A stretch of DNA of 64,000 bases, from contig JAUIHP010000003.1 in assembly GCA_030431975.1 (NCBI GenBank), forward strand, positions 62,001 through 126,000, read 5' to 3'. How positions within the stretch are numbered: position 1 is the stretch's first letter; the number at the start of each line of letters is the position of its first letter. A program made the position numbers and the translations under genes. Below are positions 41,501 to 50,718 of this stretch, one piece after another. The notes under the pieces were generated by a model. The model worked only from the letters and a program-made list of their open reading frames with translations. It searched no databases and was not told the origin of the DNA. This DNA comes from a bacterium. GTDB taxonomy: Bacteria; Eisenbacteria; RBG-16-71-46; CAIMUX01.

Positions 41501-42490
41501 CCAGCCTCGGTCTGCGAAATCCCCCAACGTCGTCGCCATCTGATCCGGCGACTCGTCGTACTCACCCATTTCGTTGGGTAACCCGGCGTTGGGATGGCAA
41601 CTGACGAAACAGTCCGCCAACCGCGAAAGCTCTTCGACATACGGGCGCATCGCGTCGGGACCGAGTGCGCAGTTGATTCCGACGGCAAACAGGTCCGCGT
41701 GAAGAATGCTGTTCCAGGCGGCTTCGGTCGTTTGTCCGGAAAGAGTCCGCCCGCTGGCGTCGGTGATCGTGATCGACGCGATGACCGGTAGCCGAAACTC
41801 ACGTTCGTCGAAGACTTCTTCCACGGCGTAGAGCGCGGCCTTGAGGTTCAGTGTGTCGAACACAGTCTCCAACAGCAGGATGTCCGCCCCCCCGTCGACC
41901 AGGCCGCTCACGGCCTCGGCGTACGAAGCCACCAACTCGTCGTAGGTGACGTTTCGAATCGACGGGTTGTTGACGTCCGGCGAGAGAGACGCCGTGCGAT
42001 TGGTCGGCCCGACCGATCCGGCCACGAAGACGCGACGGGATGGGTTCGCCTCCATGAACTCGTCGGCGGCCTTGCGCGCAACGGCGGCCGCCGCGTGATT
42101 GATCAGATAGCCGTGGTCTTCCAATCCGTAGTCGAGAAGCGAGACGGAGGTGGCCGTAAACGAGTTGGTCGAAACGATGTCGGCGCCGGCGTCGAAGTAG
42201 TGGTGGTGGATCCTGCGAATCGCCTCGGGCTGGGTCACGGAGAGCAGGTCATTGCATCCCATCACATCCTGCGGGTGGTCGGCGAAGGCGTCTCCGCGAT
42301 ACTCGGCCTCTCCGAAACCGTGCGACTGGATGAGCGTCCCCATGGCTCCGTCGAGAATGAGAATTCGATCCCGGCAAAGCCGGGCCAGCTCTTTCCGCAG
42401 GGTCTCGCCCTCGGCTGCACTGCGAGAATGTACGGGCAGATCCGGTCTCAAGATGGGGAGCCCTTTCCGGCACCTCGACGTGCCGTTCAT
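38579..42490 (-). CDS. metH: Cobalamin-dependent methionine synthase
   Basis: 1303 residues, slightly longer than the usual ~1230. The enzyme transfers a methyl group from methyltetrahydrofolate to homocysteine through bound cobalamin. All four modules are present. The homocysteine/zinc domain has [11 protein letters not shown] and [11 protein letters not shown]. The pterin domain has [16 protein letters not shown] and [11 protein letters not shown]. The cobalamin domain has [16 protein letters not shown], with the cobalt-ligand DxHxxG. The activation domain includes [20 protein letters not shown] ~40-residue Gly/Ala/Asp-rich insert ([16 protein letters not shown]) lies between the cobalamin cap and Rossmann parts. 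The ATG has no clear ribosome binding site; a TTG 13 codons in is an alternative. KDPG aldolase overlaps its 3' end. Confidence 0.97.
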   Translation of the reverse strand: MNGTSRCRKGLPILRPDLPVHSRSAAEGETLRKELARLCRDRILILDGAMGTLIQSHGFGEAEYRGDAFADHPQDVMGCNDLLSVTQPEAIRRIHHHYFDAGADIVSTNSFTATSVSLLDYGLEDHGYLINHAAAAVARKAADEFMEANPSRRVFVAGSVGPTNRTASLSPDVNNPSIRNVTYDELVASYAEAVSGLVDGGADILLLETVFDTLNLKAALYAVEEVFDEREFRLPVIASITITDASGRTLSGQTTEAAWNSILHADLFAVGINCALGPDAMRPYVEELSRLADCFVSCHPNAGLPNEMGEYDESPDQMATTLGDFADRGWLNLAGGCCGTTPDHVEAIARRMEGVAPRSFVARGSDEPATAVDSDRSLPRFSGLEPYTIRPEATFTVIGERTNVTGSRRFARLIKNGDYETALEVARQQVEGGANILDVNMDEGLLDSAAVMTTFLNLVASEPDIARLPIMIDSSDFRVLDAGMKCVQGKGIVNSISLKEGEDVFRRQARIIRRRGFAVVVMAFDEDGQAVTKERKVEILSRAHRILTEEVGFPPQDLIFDPNVLTVATGMEEHDDYALSFIDATRELKRLFPLTSISGGISNLSFSFRGNEVVRKAINSVFLYHAIEAGLDMGIVNAGQLAVYEDIPADLRDLIEDVLFNRRKDATERLIEHARTVESEDVDDDAAQAWREEPVHERIRYALVHGVDSHIVEDTEEARQTLARPLDVIEGPLMDGMKVVGDLFGEGKMFLPQVVKSARVMKKAVAHLEPFMEAERLAGRNGGDGADGADRGARGAGERTGRPASAKGETARGSSGKGRILMATVKGDVHDIGKNIVGVVLRCNGYEVIDLGVMVSAETILESAEREGVDLVGLSGLITPSLHEMVHVADEMDRRGFKVPLLIGGATTSLKHTALKIAPAYSAPTVHVADASRAVGVAQNLLGASTHDEFVQKVESEYEALRESHPEHAPRLVDWSEARAERKSIVWRADDLARPDFVGSRELDIPIETLIPYIDWSPFFHAWELKGSYPGILDRPDVGPTARELWDNAQTMLERIVDENWLQARAVYGFFPANADEEDIVLWKDEQRDGELCRFHMLRQQKAKQRAGGYFSLADFVAPKGHEWKDYVGAFAVTAGLGIEAPLARLEADHDDYGAILLKSLADRLAEAAAEWLHERARHDCGFGRDERLSKQDLIRERYRGIRPAAGYPACPDHTEKSTLWRLLDAEAKTGITLTESYAMLPTASVSGLYFNHPEARYFSVGQVDREQVADYAARKGQSMAEVERWLAPYLGYDPETSSYVTT

Positions 42491-42510
42491 GAGTTGGGCA
42501 TCGAATCGAT

Positions 42511-42577
42511 CCGTCGAGTCGGTTCCGTCGAGTCAGTTCCGTCGAATCGGCCCGTCGACCCAGTCCGTCGATTCAGC
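42511..42577. repeat. Five-copy 13/14-bp tandem repeat between hydrolase and metH
   Basis: CCGTCGA occurs at 42511, 42525, 42539, 42552 and 42565, each followed by a variable TCGGTT-like part. The array fills the 82-base gap upstream of metH and runs over the hydrolase stop codon. It leaves no room for a normal cobalamin riboswitch. Confidence 0.8.
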
Positions 42578-43547
42578 CCAAGGTTCCGCGAACGAACTCC
42601 AGCGTCGGTTCGAACGCGGCCGTCAGTTCCGGTGTCCAGCCGGCGAAGGGATGCTTCGTCCCGAACGTGTGATCGCCACCGGGAACCTCACAAAAGAAGA
42701 CTCGGGCGTCGTCCCCGGCGTCTCCACTCTTCATCGCGTCTTCGTATGCATCCCGAAGGTTCGACGCCTCTTCGAAGGGAACCGTTTCGTCGGCCATGCC
42801 GTGCACGATGAGCAGGGGCACCGAGTGCGAGGCCAGAGTCTCCGTCGCCTTCAGAATATCGTAGCGTTCCCGCTGGGCCAGATAGTCCTCATACAGCTGC
42901 GGGCCAAGCGGCATCCACTGCTCGGTCCTCTTATTCCACATCGGAACGCTTTCGCCCTTCTTCCAGATCTCGACTGCCTCATCCCAACCCCGTTCGTAGG
43001 TCGAGATCGCACCCCAGGTGACGACGCCGATGAGTTCGTCGCCGGTGTTCCCGCCGCCGTTCCCGCCGCCGTCGTCTTTGTCACCGCGGCTCCCGCTTCC
43101 CTCGGCTCGCTGCGTCAATCTTTCGTGCGCACCCAGAAGGACCCCGGCACCACCGCGAGAGTGTCCCAACAGGAACAGACCGTCGATCTCGATCTCTTCC
43201 CGGATGGATGCCCCGACCTCGCCGTCCGGCCCGACGGCATCGAGGACGGCGGCCAGGTCGAAGAGTTCGGCATCGATGGTGTTCTTCTCAAAACGGTCGA
43301 GGGCGGAAAAGGCCACGCCGTCATCCCCGACTCCGTTGTGGCTGAGATCGAAGCGAACGGCGGCGACACCCTCCTCGGCGAACCGATCGCAAACGGACGA
43401 CCACGGTCCCCAGTCCTTGAAACCCTTGAATCCGTGCATGAAGAGAACCAGCGGGACGGCTGCGTCCGCGTCGGCCGGCAGGTGGATGTTTCCACGAATG
43501 GAATAGCCGGACTTTCCCGGAATGGAAAACTCTCGATCCACGCTCAT
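42573..43547 (-). CDS. Alpha/beta hydrolase (S33/dienelactone hydrolase-like)
   Basis: 324 residues with the full alpha/beta hydrolase plan: oxyanion segment LVLFMHGFKGFKDWGPW, nucleophile elbow LLGHSRGGAG, an Asp region LLIVHGMADETVPFEEA, and a C-terminal His in PGGDHTFGTKHPFAG. The substrate is unknown. The closest type is the esterase/S33-like group acting on acyl or peptide esters. A low-complexity insert (GSGSRGDKDDGGGNGGGN) lies after the nucleophile helix, encoded by CCGCCGTTC-type repeats. AGGAG eight bases upstream supports the ATG. metH follows on the same strand, so co-transcription is possible. Confidence 0.88.
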   Translation of the reverse strand: MSVDREFSIPGKSGYSIRGNIHLPADADAAVPLVLFMHGFKGFKDWGPWSSVCDRFAEEGVAAVRFDLSHNGVGDDGVAFSALDRFEKNTIDAELFDLAAVLDAVGPDGEVGASIREEIEIDGLFLLGHSRGGAGVLLGAHERLTQRAEGSGSRGDKDDGGGNGGGNTGDELIGVVTWGAISTYERGWDEAVEIWKKGESVPMWNKRTEQWMPLGPQLYEDYLAQRERYDILKATETLASHSVPLLIVHGMADETVPFEEASNLRDAYEDAMKSGDAGDDARVFFCEVPGGDHTFGTKHPFAGWTPELTAAFEPTLEFVRGTLG

Positions 43548-43703
43548 CCGGGGCTCTCCTCTTTACCGATCTCGACCCTACAGATCTCGCCTCTTCAGAA
43601 CTCGACGTGGCCCGACAGGTGGACCTCGGCAACGTCACAACTTAGCAACTCGCCGCAGAGAAGTCATCGCGGATCCCCGCAGGACCCGTGGTAGATTCCT
43701 TCC

Positions 43704-46700
43704 ATGTCCGAATCCCCGCCGCCCACGGATGTCATCTTTCTGCGAGCCCTCGAGCTGGACGGAACGGAACGCGAGCGCTATCTCGACTCCGTCTGCCGGG
43801 ACCCGGCGGTCCGTCGGCGAGTCGAAAAGCTCCTGGAACGGCAGACGGACCAGGCAGACGTTTCGAATCAGGCGGACATCGAAGCCGAGACGGATGACCT
43901 GTATCCATCCATCGGCGACTTCTCCCTTGTCGAAGTGCTGGAGAAGGACCCGCACGGTACTCTGTACCGAGCCAGGGACACCCGGCTGGGCCGCGATGTT
44001 GCTCTCCGAGTTCTGTCACCTGTATCGACTTCGGCAGGCTCCCTACTCGAGGTCGTGCGTCGGCTCGCGTCGATCAAGCATCCCAATGTCGCGGCCATCT
44101 ACACCTTGGAAGATGATCCCGAGAGACCGTACTTCACCATGGAGCTGGTCCGGGGCCATGACCTGACGAAGTCTTTGGGCGGTCGCGCTTCGGACCTGAG
44201 AAGAGGACTTCGACTGGCTCGTCAGATCGCCGCCGCGCTCGAAGTGTCCCACGACGCGGGCGTGCTCCATCTCGGACTTCATCCGGGCTGCATCCAGGTA
44301 GTTCCACCCGATCGGGTCAAGGTTCTGGGATTCGGCGGCGGACGGGGTCGTCCGGGCTATTCCAGTCCTGAGCAGGTGCGCGGCGAACCGGCGGACGAAC
44401 GAAGCGACGTCTGGTCGTTGGGCTGCGTCCTCTTCGAGATCTTTGCCGGGCGTCCGGCCTTCCCGTCAGAAGACGCGGCAGGAACCGCGGCACAGGTTAC
44501 GACGTCGAATGCGACGGATGAACTGTCAGCCGAAACGGTGGACGGAACAGAGGGCGCGGCAGAGTCGATCGAACCCGAGTGGACGCTCCTACCCGAAGAC
44601 CTTCCCGATGCGATTCGCAACCTCCTCACTCGTTGCATGCAGCCGACAGCAGAAGATCGACCCGAGTCGGTGGCCGCCATCCGACAGGCGATCGATGAGC
44701 AGCGAATTGCTGTCGACCGTCCGGTGCCGACACCGCCGCCAAGCTCGAAACGTGATGACACCAGACCGGAACGGATTCACCTGCCTCGTCCACTCACGAC
44801 CTTTGTAGGGCGGGAAACCGAGTTGCAGGAAGTCCGCTCGAGAATCGTGGAGCAGCGGCTGACCTCGATCGTCGGTCCTGGAGGCTCCGGCAAGACACGG
44901 CTTGCCATTCACGCGGCTCGCGAGTCTGCGGCGACCTTTCCGGACGGCGTTTGGTATGTCGAGCTGAGCCCTCTTCGCGAGGGGTCCCAAGTCGACCCTC
45001 ACGTCGCTGCCGCGCTCGAGTTGGGAGACCACCCGAACGGTTCGCCCCGCGACCTGATCAGGGACTACCTCGCCTCTCGTCGCGCCCTCGTCATCCTCGA
45101 CAACTGCGAACACCTTCTCGATGACGTCGCTTCCCTGACCCGCGCCATTCTCGAGTCCGGAACCGAGTGCTCTGTCCTTTTGACCAGCCGTGAAGTTCTT
45201 GGGGTGCAAGGTGAGTCGGCCTATCGCCTTCCCATGCTCAGCGAGGTCGCTTCGCGGGATCTCTTCCGGGAACGCGCTCGCTCGGCGGCGCCCGACTTTC
45301 AGGTGCAGGATTCGGATCTGCAAGTGATCGATGCCATCTGCCGCAAGCTCGACGGAATCCCGTTGGCCGTAGAGCTGGCCGCGAATCGGATCCGCGTCCT
45401 TTCACCCCAACAGATCCTGGAGCGTCTCGAGAACCGCTTTCAGCTGCTGCGAATCGCTCGACCGGCGATGGAACGACACCAAACGCTTCGCGCCGTCCTC
45501 GACTGGAGCTACGAACAACTGGCCGAAGATGAACGTCGCGTCTTTTGCCGCCTCTCCGTATTCTCCGGAAGTTGGAGCCTGGAAGCTGCGGAAGACGTTT
45601 GCGACGGAGACGGTGTCGATGGATGGGATGTGTTCGACATCGTGGGACGTCTCGTCGACAAGTCTCTCGTCGATCTTGTGGTGCTACCCGACGGCGAACG
45701 TGGATCGCGTTTTCGTCTGCTGGAAACCATGCGTGATTACGGATCCGCGCAGCTCGGCGATCCCGACCCCTGGCTACTCCGGCACCTCCATTACTACACG
45801 GACTGGGCGGCCAAAGCGAATCTCGGACTGACCGGAAACGAACAGGCCGAGTGGGTCCAAGAAGTTAAAGTCGAGCACGACAATCTACGACAGGCCTGGA
45901 TCACCGGCGAACGGCTCGAACCGACGACATCCGCGACCATCCGGATGGTCGCCATGATCATCGGCTTCGGAAATCTGACCGGCCGCTGGTCGGAAGTTCG
46001 GACCACGGGCGAGCGATTCCTCGAGGTCGTTCGCTCGAACGAAGACGTCGGCGCCAGAGACTTGGCCGTCCTTCTCAACCGGCTCGGGGTCACCACTCTC
46101 AACCAGTCCGATCTCGATGCATCCGTTCGCTATCACGAGTGGGCCCTCTCTCTTTTCGAATCCATCCCGGGCGAGAACGCGACCGCGGGCATTCTCAACA
46201 ACATGGGGCTGATCGCTATGAGGCGCGGCCGCTACGACGAAGCCCGCGAACTCTTCCTCAAAGCCCGAGAGCAGAACCGCCTGACCGGGAATGCGGCGTG
46301 GGAATCAACGAACCTCAGCAACCTGGGTCTCATCGAGTGGGAGACGAATCACTTCGAAGAGGCGGGACGCTACTTCGAGGGTGCGATCGAGCTCGCGAAG
46401 GATGTCGGGAATCTGAGCTATCAGGCCTCCTTTACGGACAACCTCGCGCTCGTCGCGGCCGACATGGGAGACTTGGACCGTGCCCAGACTCTTCACGAAG
46501 AGAGTCTGGCTTTGTGCCGAAGAATCGAAGATCCGGCCGGGGAATCTGCGTCTCTCCTCAATCTCGGTTCCATCGCCATGGAAAAGGACGGAGATGCGGC
46601 ACGCGCGATGACCCTGGTCATGGAAGCGGTCGAGATCAAAGCCGAACTCGGCGACATCCGAGGCATCATCCTCGCTCTGGAAACGATGACGTGGTTGCAC

Positions 46701-46922
46701 GAATCGACCGCCCCGGAGAAGGCCGCCTACCTGTTGGGCGCCGCCTCAGCCCAAAGAAAGGTGATCGACTTCCCCCTCGCTCCGGCCGACGCCGCGAGAA
46801 TGGAGAAGTCGATCGAACGGACTATCGGCCACATCGGTAAGGAAACGTACGCGGCGAACCGGCAGCGCGGAGAGCGCGCCGAGTTCGCCGACGTTCTCAC
46901 TTTCCTCCGAGGTACTTCCTGA
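43704..46922 (+). CDS. Pseudokinase-STAND ATPase-TPR regulator
   Basis: 1072 residues. An N-terminal PknB-like domain (about 72-345) keeps the fold (YSSPEQVRGEPADERSDVWSLGCVLFEI) but lacks the catalytic set. The glycine loop reads LEKDPHGTLY, the ATP lysine is Arg102 (VALRVL), the catalytic loop is HLGLHPGC (189-196) without Asp, and DFG is GFG (209-211). A STAND/NB-ARC-type ATPase then begins with LTTFVGRETELQEV (~360), Walker A GPGGSGKT (~392-399) and LVILDNCEHL, as in AfsR/COG3903 proteins. The last ~300 residues are TPRs (GILNNMGLIAMRRGRYDEARELF). It is probably a signal-responsive scaffold or regulator, and it is cytoplasmic because no membrane helix is seen. Its 3' end overlaps a convergent peptidase gene. 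Confidence 0.88.
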   Translation: MSESPPPTDVIFLRALELDGTERERYLDSVCRDPAVRRRVEKLLERQTDQADVSNQADIEAETDDLYPSIGDFSLVEVLEKDPHGTLYRARDTRLGRDVALRVLSPVSTSAGSLLEVVRRLASIKHPNVAAIYTLEDDPERPYFTMELVRGHDLTKSLGGRASDLRRGLRLARQIAAALEVSHDAGVLHLGLHPGCIQVVPPDRVKVLGFGGGRGRPGYSSPEQVRGEPADERSDVWSLGCVLFEIFAGRPAFPSEDAAGTAAQVTTSNATDELSAETVDGTEGAAESIEPEWTLLPEDLPDAIRNLLTRCMQPTAEDRPESVAAIRQAIDEQRIAVDRPVPTPPPSSKRDDTRPERIHLPRPLTTFVGRETELQEVRSRIVEQRLTSIVGPGGSGKTRLAIHAARESAATFPDGVWYVELSPLREGSQVDPHVAAALELGDHPNGSPRDLIRDYLASRRALVILDNCEHLLDDVASLTRAILESGTECSVLLTSREVLGVQGESAYRLPMLSEVASRDLFRERARSAAPDFQVQDSDLQVIDAICRKLDGIPLAVELAANRIRVLSPQQILERLENRFQLLRIARPAMERHQTLRAVLDWSYEQLAEDERRVFCRLSVFSGSWSLEAAEDVCDGDGVDGWDVFDIVGRLVDKSLVDLVVLPDGERGSRFRLLETMRDYGSAQLGDPDPWLLRHLHYYTDWAAKANLGLTGNEQAEWVQEVKVEHDNLRQAWITGERLEPTTSATIRMVAMIIGFGNLTGRWSEVRTTGERFLEVVRSNEDVGARDLAVLLNRLGVTTLNQSDLDASVRYHEWALSLFESIPGENATAGILNNMGLIAMRRGRYDEARELFLKAREQNRLTGNAAWESTNLSNLGLIEWETNHFEEAGRYFEGAIELAKDVGNLSYQASFTDNLALVAADMGDLDRAQTLHEESLALCRRIEDPAGESASLLNLGSIAMEKDGDAARAMTLVMEAVEIKAELGDIRGIILALETMTWLHESTAPEKAAYLLGAASAQRKVIDFPLAPADAARMEKSIERTIGHIGKETYAANRQRGERAEFADVLTFLRGTS

Positions 46923-49047
46923 ACCAACCCAGGACTTCGCCGTACCAGTGCTCACTGTTGCGCGGCGACAGGATCCAATGGTTCTCGTCCGGATAAACGA
47001 CCAGGCGTGCTTTCTTCCCCATCGCCTTGTAGACGTTGTACGTCTCGATGGCGTTGGCGTACGGAACCCGGTAGTCCTTCTGTCCGTGAACGATGAGCAT
47101 CGGCGTATGGAAGCCGCGGGCATAGCGCATCGGGTTGTACCGGTCCAATCCTTCGAGATCGTCCCAGGCCTCACCTCCGATGGCCACCCGCCGTCCGTGG
47201 GTGACGTCGGACGCGTACTGCGTCTGAAGGTCGGAAACTCCTGCATGATTGATCGCGCACTTGAAACGGCGTGTCTGGGAAGCAATCCACGCGGTGAGGT
47301 AACCGCCGTAGGAGCCGCCTGAGATCGCCATCTTCTTCGGATCAGCAATGCCTCGCTCCACCAGATAGTCGGTGGCCTTCATGATGTCTTCGTAGGGTTG
47401 GTCTCCCCACCGGCCCAGAATGGATGCCGCGTAGTCCTGTCCCCACGAAGTCGATCCGTGGAAGTTGACGAGGGCGCAGACGTATCCGGGGGACGCGAAG
47501 ATCTGCGCGCACCAACGCCAATGCCACTGGTCGCCGAAGGTCGAATGCGGTCCTCCGTGAATCATGTGGACGAGCGGAAGCTTGCGGCGAAGTCGCTTTC
47601 CCTTGGCCGGCTTCTTCATCCCCGGCGGGTAGACCACCATCATGTGGACCTTGTCGCCGTTCGCTCCCCTGAAGTAGACCTCTTCGTGCTCGGACATCTC
47701 GATGTCCGCCAGTCCCGGTTCTGTAAACGCCGTCGTGTACTTCCGGTCGTCTCCTTCCAGATCATAGGAAACGATCTCCGGCGGCTTGTTGATGTGCGAG
47801 ACGTTGCAAAGGAAGCGCTCTCCCGCAATCACCGGCGAAGAGAGAACACCACCGCGACACAGTTCCTCGGGCGGGTTGTTCCGAGGACTCCGGGCCGCCT
47901 GAACGATGTCCACATACCAAACGGCGCTGCGTGCGTTGATCTCGGCCGCAAAGTAGACGCTTCGTCCGTCGGGAGCGAAGGTCCAGCCGGAAGCGGAATG
48001 GTCCCAGTCTTCGGTAAGGACAGTGTGCGCCTTGCTCTGCCGGTCGTAGGCCGTCAGCCGAACGCGATCGGCGTAGAAATGCTTTCGCATCTGCGTGCCG
48101 TAGAGAATCCAGCGTCCATCCGGCGAGTAGACCGGCCTACGGTGCTGGGCGCCGAACTCCGGCGTGAGAGACTTTGGTGCGTCGATTCGAGTCCGCTTGG
48201 TGATGCGCGGCGGAACTTTGACCGTGTAGATCCCACTCTTCAGATCATCGAGCGGGGGCATCGTGGCGTGGAATGCGATTTCCCGACCGTCCGGCGCGAT
48301 ATCGAGATGAGGGTCCGGAGTGTCGACCATGTTAACGAACTTGGGAGTCAGATCGACCAGCTCGTTCGTCTCCGTATCGAGAACGAAAATGTGCCAGACC
48401 CGGTTCTCCGTCAGCCACGTGTCCCAATAGCGGAAGAAGCGTTTCTCCGTGACGTGCGCCGTCACCGGGGTATCCGACCGCTCCTTCTTCTTGGCCTCGG
48501 TCTTCTCGAGGGTCAACGCATCCTCGTAGACCTTGCTGAAGAAAGCGATTCGACGACCATCGGGGAACCAGGTCGGCGAGTTTGCACCGAAGGGCAGATC
48601 CGTCAGAAGCTCTGCTTCTCCCCCTTCCGTCCTCTGAAGGTAAATCTGCGGCTGGTCCGGATGCTTCGGCCCCGGCTTCGTAGCACCCACGCCCTCGCGT
48701 GGAGCCCCCGCATCTCCCTTTTCGCCGCCCGGCCTGCGAAGAAACGCAACGCGAGTTCCGTCCGGACTGAAGGCAGGCGATGACGAGGTCACACCCTCTG
48801 CCGTAAACGGACGGGCGCGGTCACTGCGGGCCCGGTTTCCGGCTTTGACATCGTCGGTGTCGATCATCCAGAGGCGGGTTTCGGACTTGTTCGTGTCCAT
48901 CGACCACTGGGTCACCGGAACGAGAAAGGTTTCTCCCGAGGGAGAGGCGACCGGTTCGCCGACGCGCGGCAGCGCCCAGAGATCCTGGACGGTCATCGGA
49001 CGCTTGCGGGCTCGACGAGATCGAGACGGCTGGGACGAGGTGGGCAT
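46897..49047 (-). CDS. S9-family prolyl oligopeptidase-type peptidase
   Basis: 716 residues. The N-terminal ~450 residues form a WD40-like propeller (SPAFSPDGTRVAFLRR, PTWFPDGRRIAFFSK, PVYSPDGRWILYG, TFAPDGRSVYFA). The C-terminal hydrolase has HGGPHSTFGDQWHWRWCAQIFASPGYVCALVNFHGSTSWG split as in S9C enzymes, the nucleophile in ISGGSYGGYLT, Asp in VHGQKDYRVP and His in PDENHWIL. It should release dipeptides or acylated residues from short peptides. No signal peptide is seen; the N-terminus is basic (SRRARKR), so it is likely cytoplasmic. Its stop lies 26 bases inside the convergent pseudokinase gene. Confidence 0.93.
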   Translation of the reverse strand: MPTSSQPSRSRRARKRPMTVQDLWALPRVGEPVASPSGETFLVPVTQWSMDTNKSETRLWMIDTDDVKAGNRARSDRARPFTAEGVTSSSPAFSPDGTRVAFLRRPGGEKGDAGAPREGVGATKPGPKHPDQPQIYLQRTEGGEAELLTDLPFGANSPTWFPDGRRIAFFSKVYEDALTLEKTEAKKKERSDTPVTAHVTEKRFFRYWDTWLTENRVWHIFVLDTETNELVDLTPKFVNMVDTPDPHLDIAPDGREIAFHATMPPLDDLKSGIYTVKVPPRITKRTRIDAPKSLTPEFGAQHRRPVYSPDGRWILYGTQMRKHFYADRVRLTAYDRQSKAHTVLTEDWDHSASGWTFAPDGRSVYFAAEINARSAVWYVDIVQAARSPRNNPPEELCRGGVLSSPVIAGERFLCNVSHINKPPEIVSYDLEGDDRKYTTAFTEPGLADIEMSEHEEVYFRGANGDKVHMMVVYPPGMKKPAKGKRLRRKLPLVHMIHGGPHSTFGDQWHWRWCAQIFASPGYVCALVNFHGSTSWGQDYAASILGRWGDQPYEDIMKATDYLVERGIADPKKMAISGGSYGGYLTAWIASQTRRFKCAINHAGVSDLQTQYASDVTHGRRVAIGGEAWDDLEGLDRYNPMRYARGFHTPMLIVHGQKDYRVPYANAIETYNVYKAMGKKARLVVYPDENHWILSPRNSEHWYGEVLGWFRKYLGGK

Positions 49048-49152
49048 GAGTTCTCCTTCTTTTGAACAATCGCCGGATGATAGCAGGAGGAGAAGAAGAG
49101 GTCAGGACCGAATGGTTGCTCCGGGCTCGCGGCTCCGCAATGATTAACAGTC

Positions 49153-50718
49153 ATGATCAAAGACTCGGTTCAAACACAGCGCCGCAAGCAGCTCCCCTTT
49201 CCGGACAAGCACCGAATCAAGGGTCAGGTCGGGCGTTCGCGTCGCGGACCTATCCGCGCCTGGATCCTCGTGCTCGTGCACGTGGCCATCATCGCCCACA
49301 TCGCGCACTGGAAGGTCAGCGGCGGCAGCCTCACTCCGATGGAGCCTTCGGAGGCGATGCAGACACTGGAACTGGGCTATCTCAACGCCGGGTTCGTGCT
49401 CTTCGTTCTTCTGATTCTCATCACGATGATCACGGGCCGTTTCTTCTGCGGTTGGGCCTGCCATCTCGTCGCCTACCAGGACGCCGCGGCCTGGCTTCTC
49501 GGCAAGATTGGCGTTCGGCCGCGCCCGGTCCGAAGCCGGCTTCTCATCTTTGTGCCGTTCGGCGCAGCGTTCTACATGTTCATTTGGCCGCAGGTCCGCC
49601 GCGTCTGGGAGAATCGCCCTTTTCCCGAGCTCGAGAATCACTTCGTGACGTCGGACTTCTGGCAGACGTTTCCCGGCCCGATCGTTTCCGTCATCACATT
49701 GCTCGTCTGCGGGATGATCATCATCTGGGTGCTCGGATCGAAAGCCTTCTGCACGTACGGATGTCCCTACGGAGCGTTCTTCGGAATCGCCGATCGTTTC
49801 GCCCCCGGAAAGATCCGCGTCACCGACGACTGCGAGCAGTGCGGACACTGTACCGAGGCCTGCACGAGCAATGTCCGCGTCCATGAGGAAGTGGCCAAGT
49901 TCAAAATGGTCGTGGATACGGGCTGCATGAAGTGCCTGGACTGTGTCTCGGTCTGTCCCAAAGACGCCCTCTACTTTGGACGGGCCAAACCCAGCATCCT
50001 CAGCTTGGGAACCATTCGGAGAAAGAAGAAGCGGACCTACGACTTTTCCTGGCCGGAAGAAATCGTCATGACACTGGTCTTCTTCGTTTCCCTGTATGCA
50101 TGGCGGGGACTCTACGACGCGATCCCGTTCCTGCTTGCTCTCGGGCTCTCCGTCCTCGGTGCGTTCGGAACGATCGCGTTGTGGCGGTTTCTTCGTTACT
50201 CCGAGTTTCAACTCCAACACTGGGTGCTGCGGGACGGTGGAATCCGGAGGCCCGGCTGGCTCATCGGCGCCGCGCTCTCTGCCTACCTGGCGTTGACTCT
50301 GCACAGTGTTTACGTGCAGTACCAATTCAAGGAGGGGCGGAGACTGCTGCTCCAGGCCGAGGAGCTGGCGCCGGCGGAGCGCGCTACCGTCATCGACCGC
50401 AGTCTGCAGCATCTGCAACGCGCCGAGTCCGCCGGCATCGCTCCCGTCGGCGCACTTCACCTCATGATGGGTTCCATCTTTCGCGAGAAGGGAGACCTTC
50501 CCGCAGCCGAGAAAGAGATGCGCGCCGCGATCGACGCGCGTCCCGACATGCGCGTTCCCCGAGTCGAACTGGCCCGGATGCTCATCCAGAGGGACGCTCT
50601 GGACGAGGCCGAGCAAGTGCTGCAAGATCTCCTGGAACGACACCCGGAAGATCCCCTGGCTCTGGACTGGCTGGGACGACTTCAACAACGTCCGACATCC
50701 AGAGAGGAAGGCTCTTGA
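49153..50718 (+). CDS. Polyferredoxin-type membrane protein (NosR/CcoG-like) fused to TPRs
   Basis: 521 residues with about six membrane helices and four cysteine clusters. GRFFCGWACHLVAYQD and FCTYGCPYGAFFG are CxxxC-type motifs at membrane edges, and CEQCGHCTEACTSN and CMKCLDCVSVCPKDAL are two 4Fe-4S ferredoxin motifs. This resembles NapH/NosR/CcoG-like electron-transfer proteins. Unusually, the C-terminal ~140 residues are TPRs (LHLMMGSIFREKGDLPAAEKEMRAAI). It likely moves electrons at the cytoplasmic membrane for a partner bound by the TPRs. The ATG lacks a clear site. The Hsp33-like gene overlaps its stop (TTGA) and an MscS gene follows, so a redox or stress operon is inferred. Confidence 0.88.
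   Translation: MIKDSVQTQRRKQLPFPDKHRIKGQVGRSRRGPIRAWILVLVHVAIIAHIAHWKVSGGSLTPMEPSEAMQTLELGYLNAGFVLFVLLILITMITGRFFCGWACHLVAYQDAAAWLLGKIGVRPRPVRSRLLIFVPFGAAFYMFIWPQVRRVWENRPFPELENHFVTSDFWQTFPGPIVSVITLLVCGMIIIWVLGSKAFCTYGCPYGAFFGIADRFAPGKIRVTDDCEQCGHCTEACTSNVRVHEEVAKFKMVVDTGCMKCLDCVSVCPKDALYFGRAKPSILSLGTIRRKKKRTYDFSWPEEIVMTLVFFVSLYAWRGLYDAIPFLLALGLSVLGAFGTIALWRFLRYSEFQLQHWVLRDGGIRRPGWLIGAALSAYLALTLHSVYVQYQFKEGRRLLLQAEELAPAERATVIDRSLQHLQRAESAGIAPVGALHLMMGSIFREKGDLPAAEKEMRAAIDARPDMRVPRVELARMLIQRDALDEAEQVLQDLLERHPEDPLALDWLGRLQQRPTSREEGS

Noticed and set aside
42491-42572. Cobalamin riboswitch upstream of metH
   Set aside because: Only 82 bases are available, filled by a 13/14-bp tandem repeat; no B12-box-like segment is visible.
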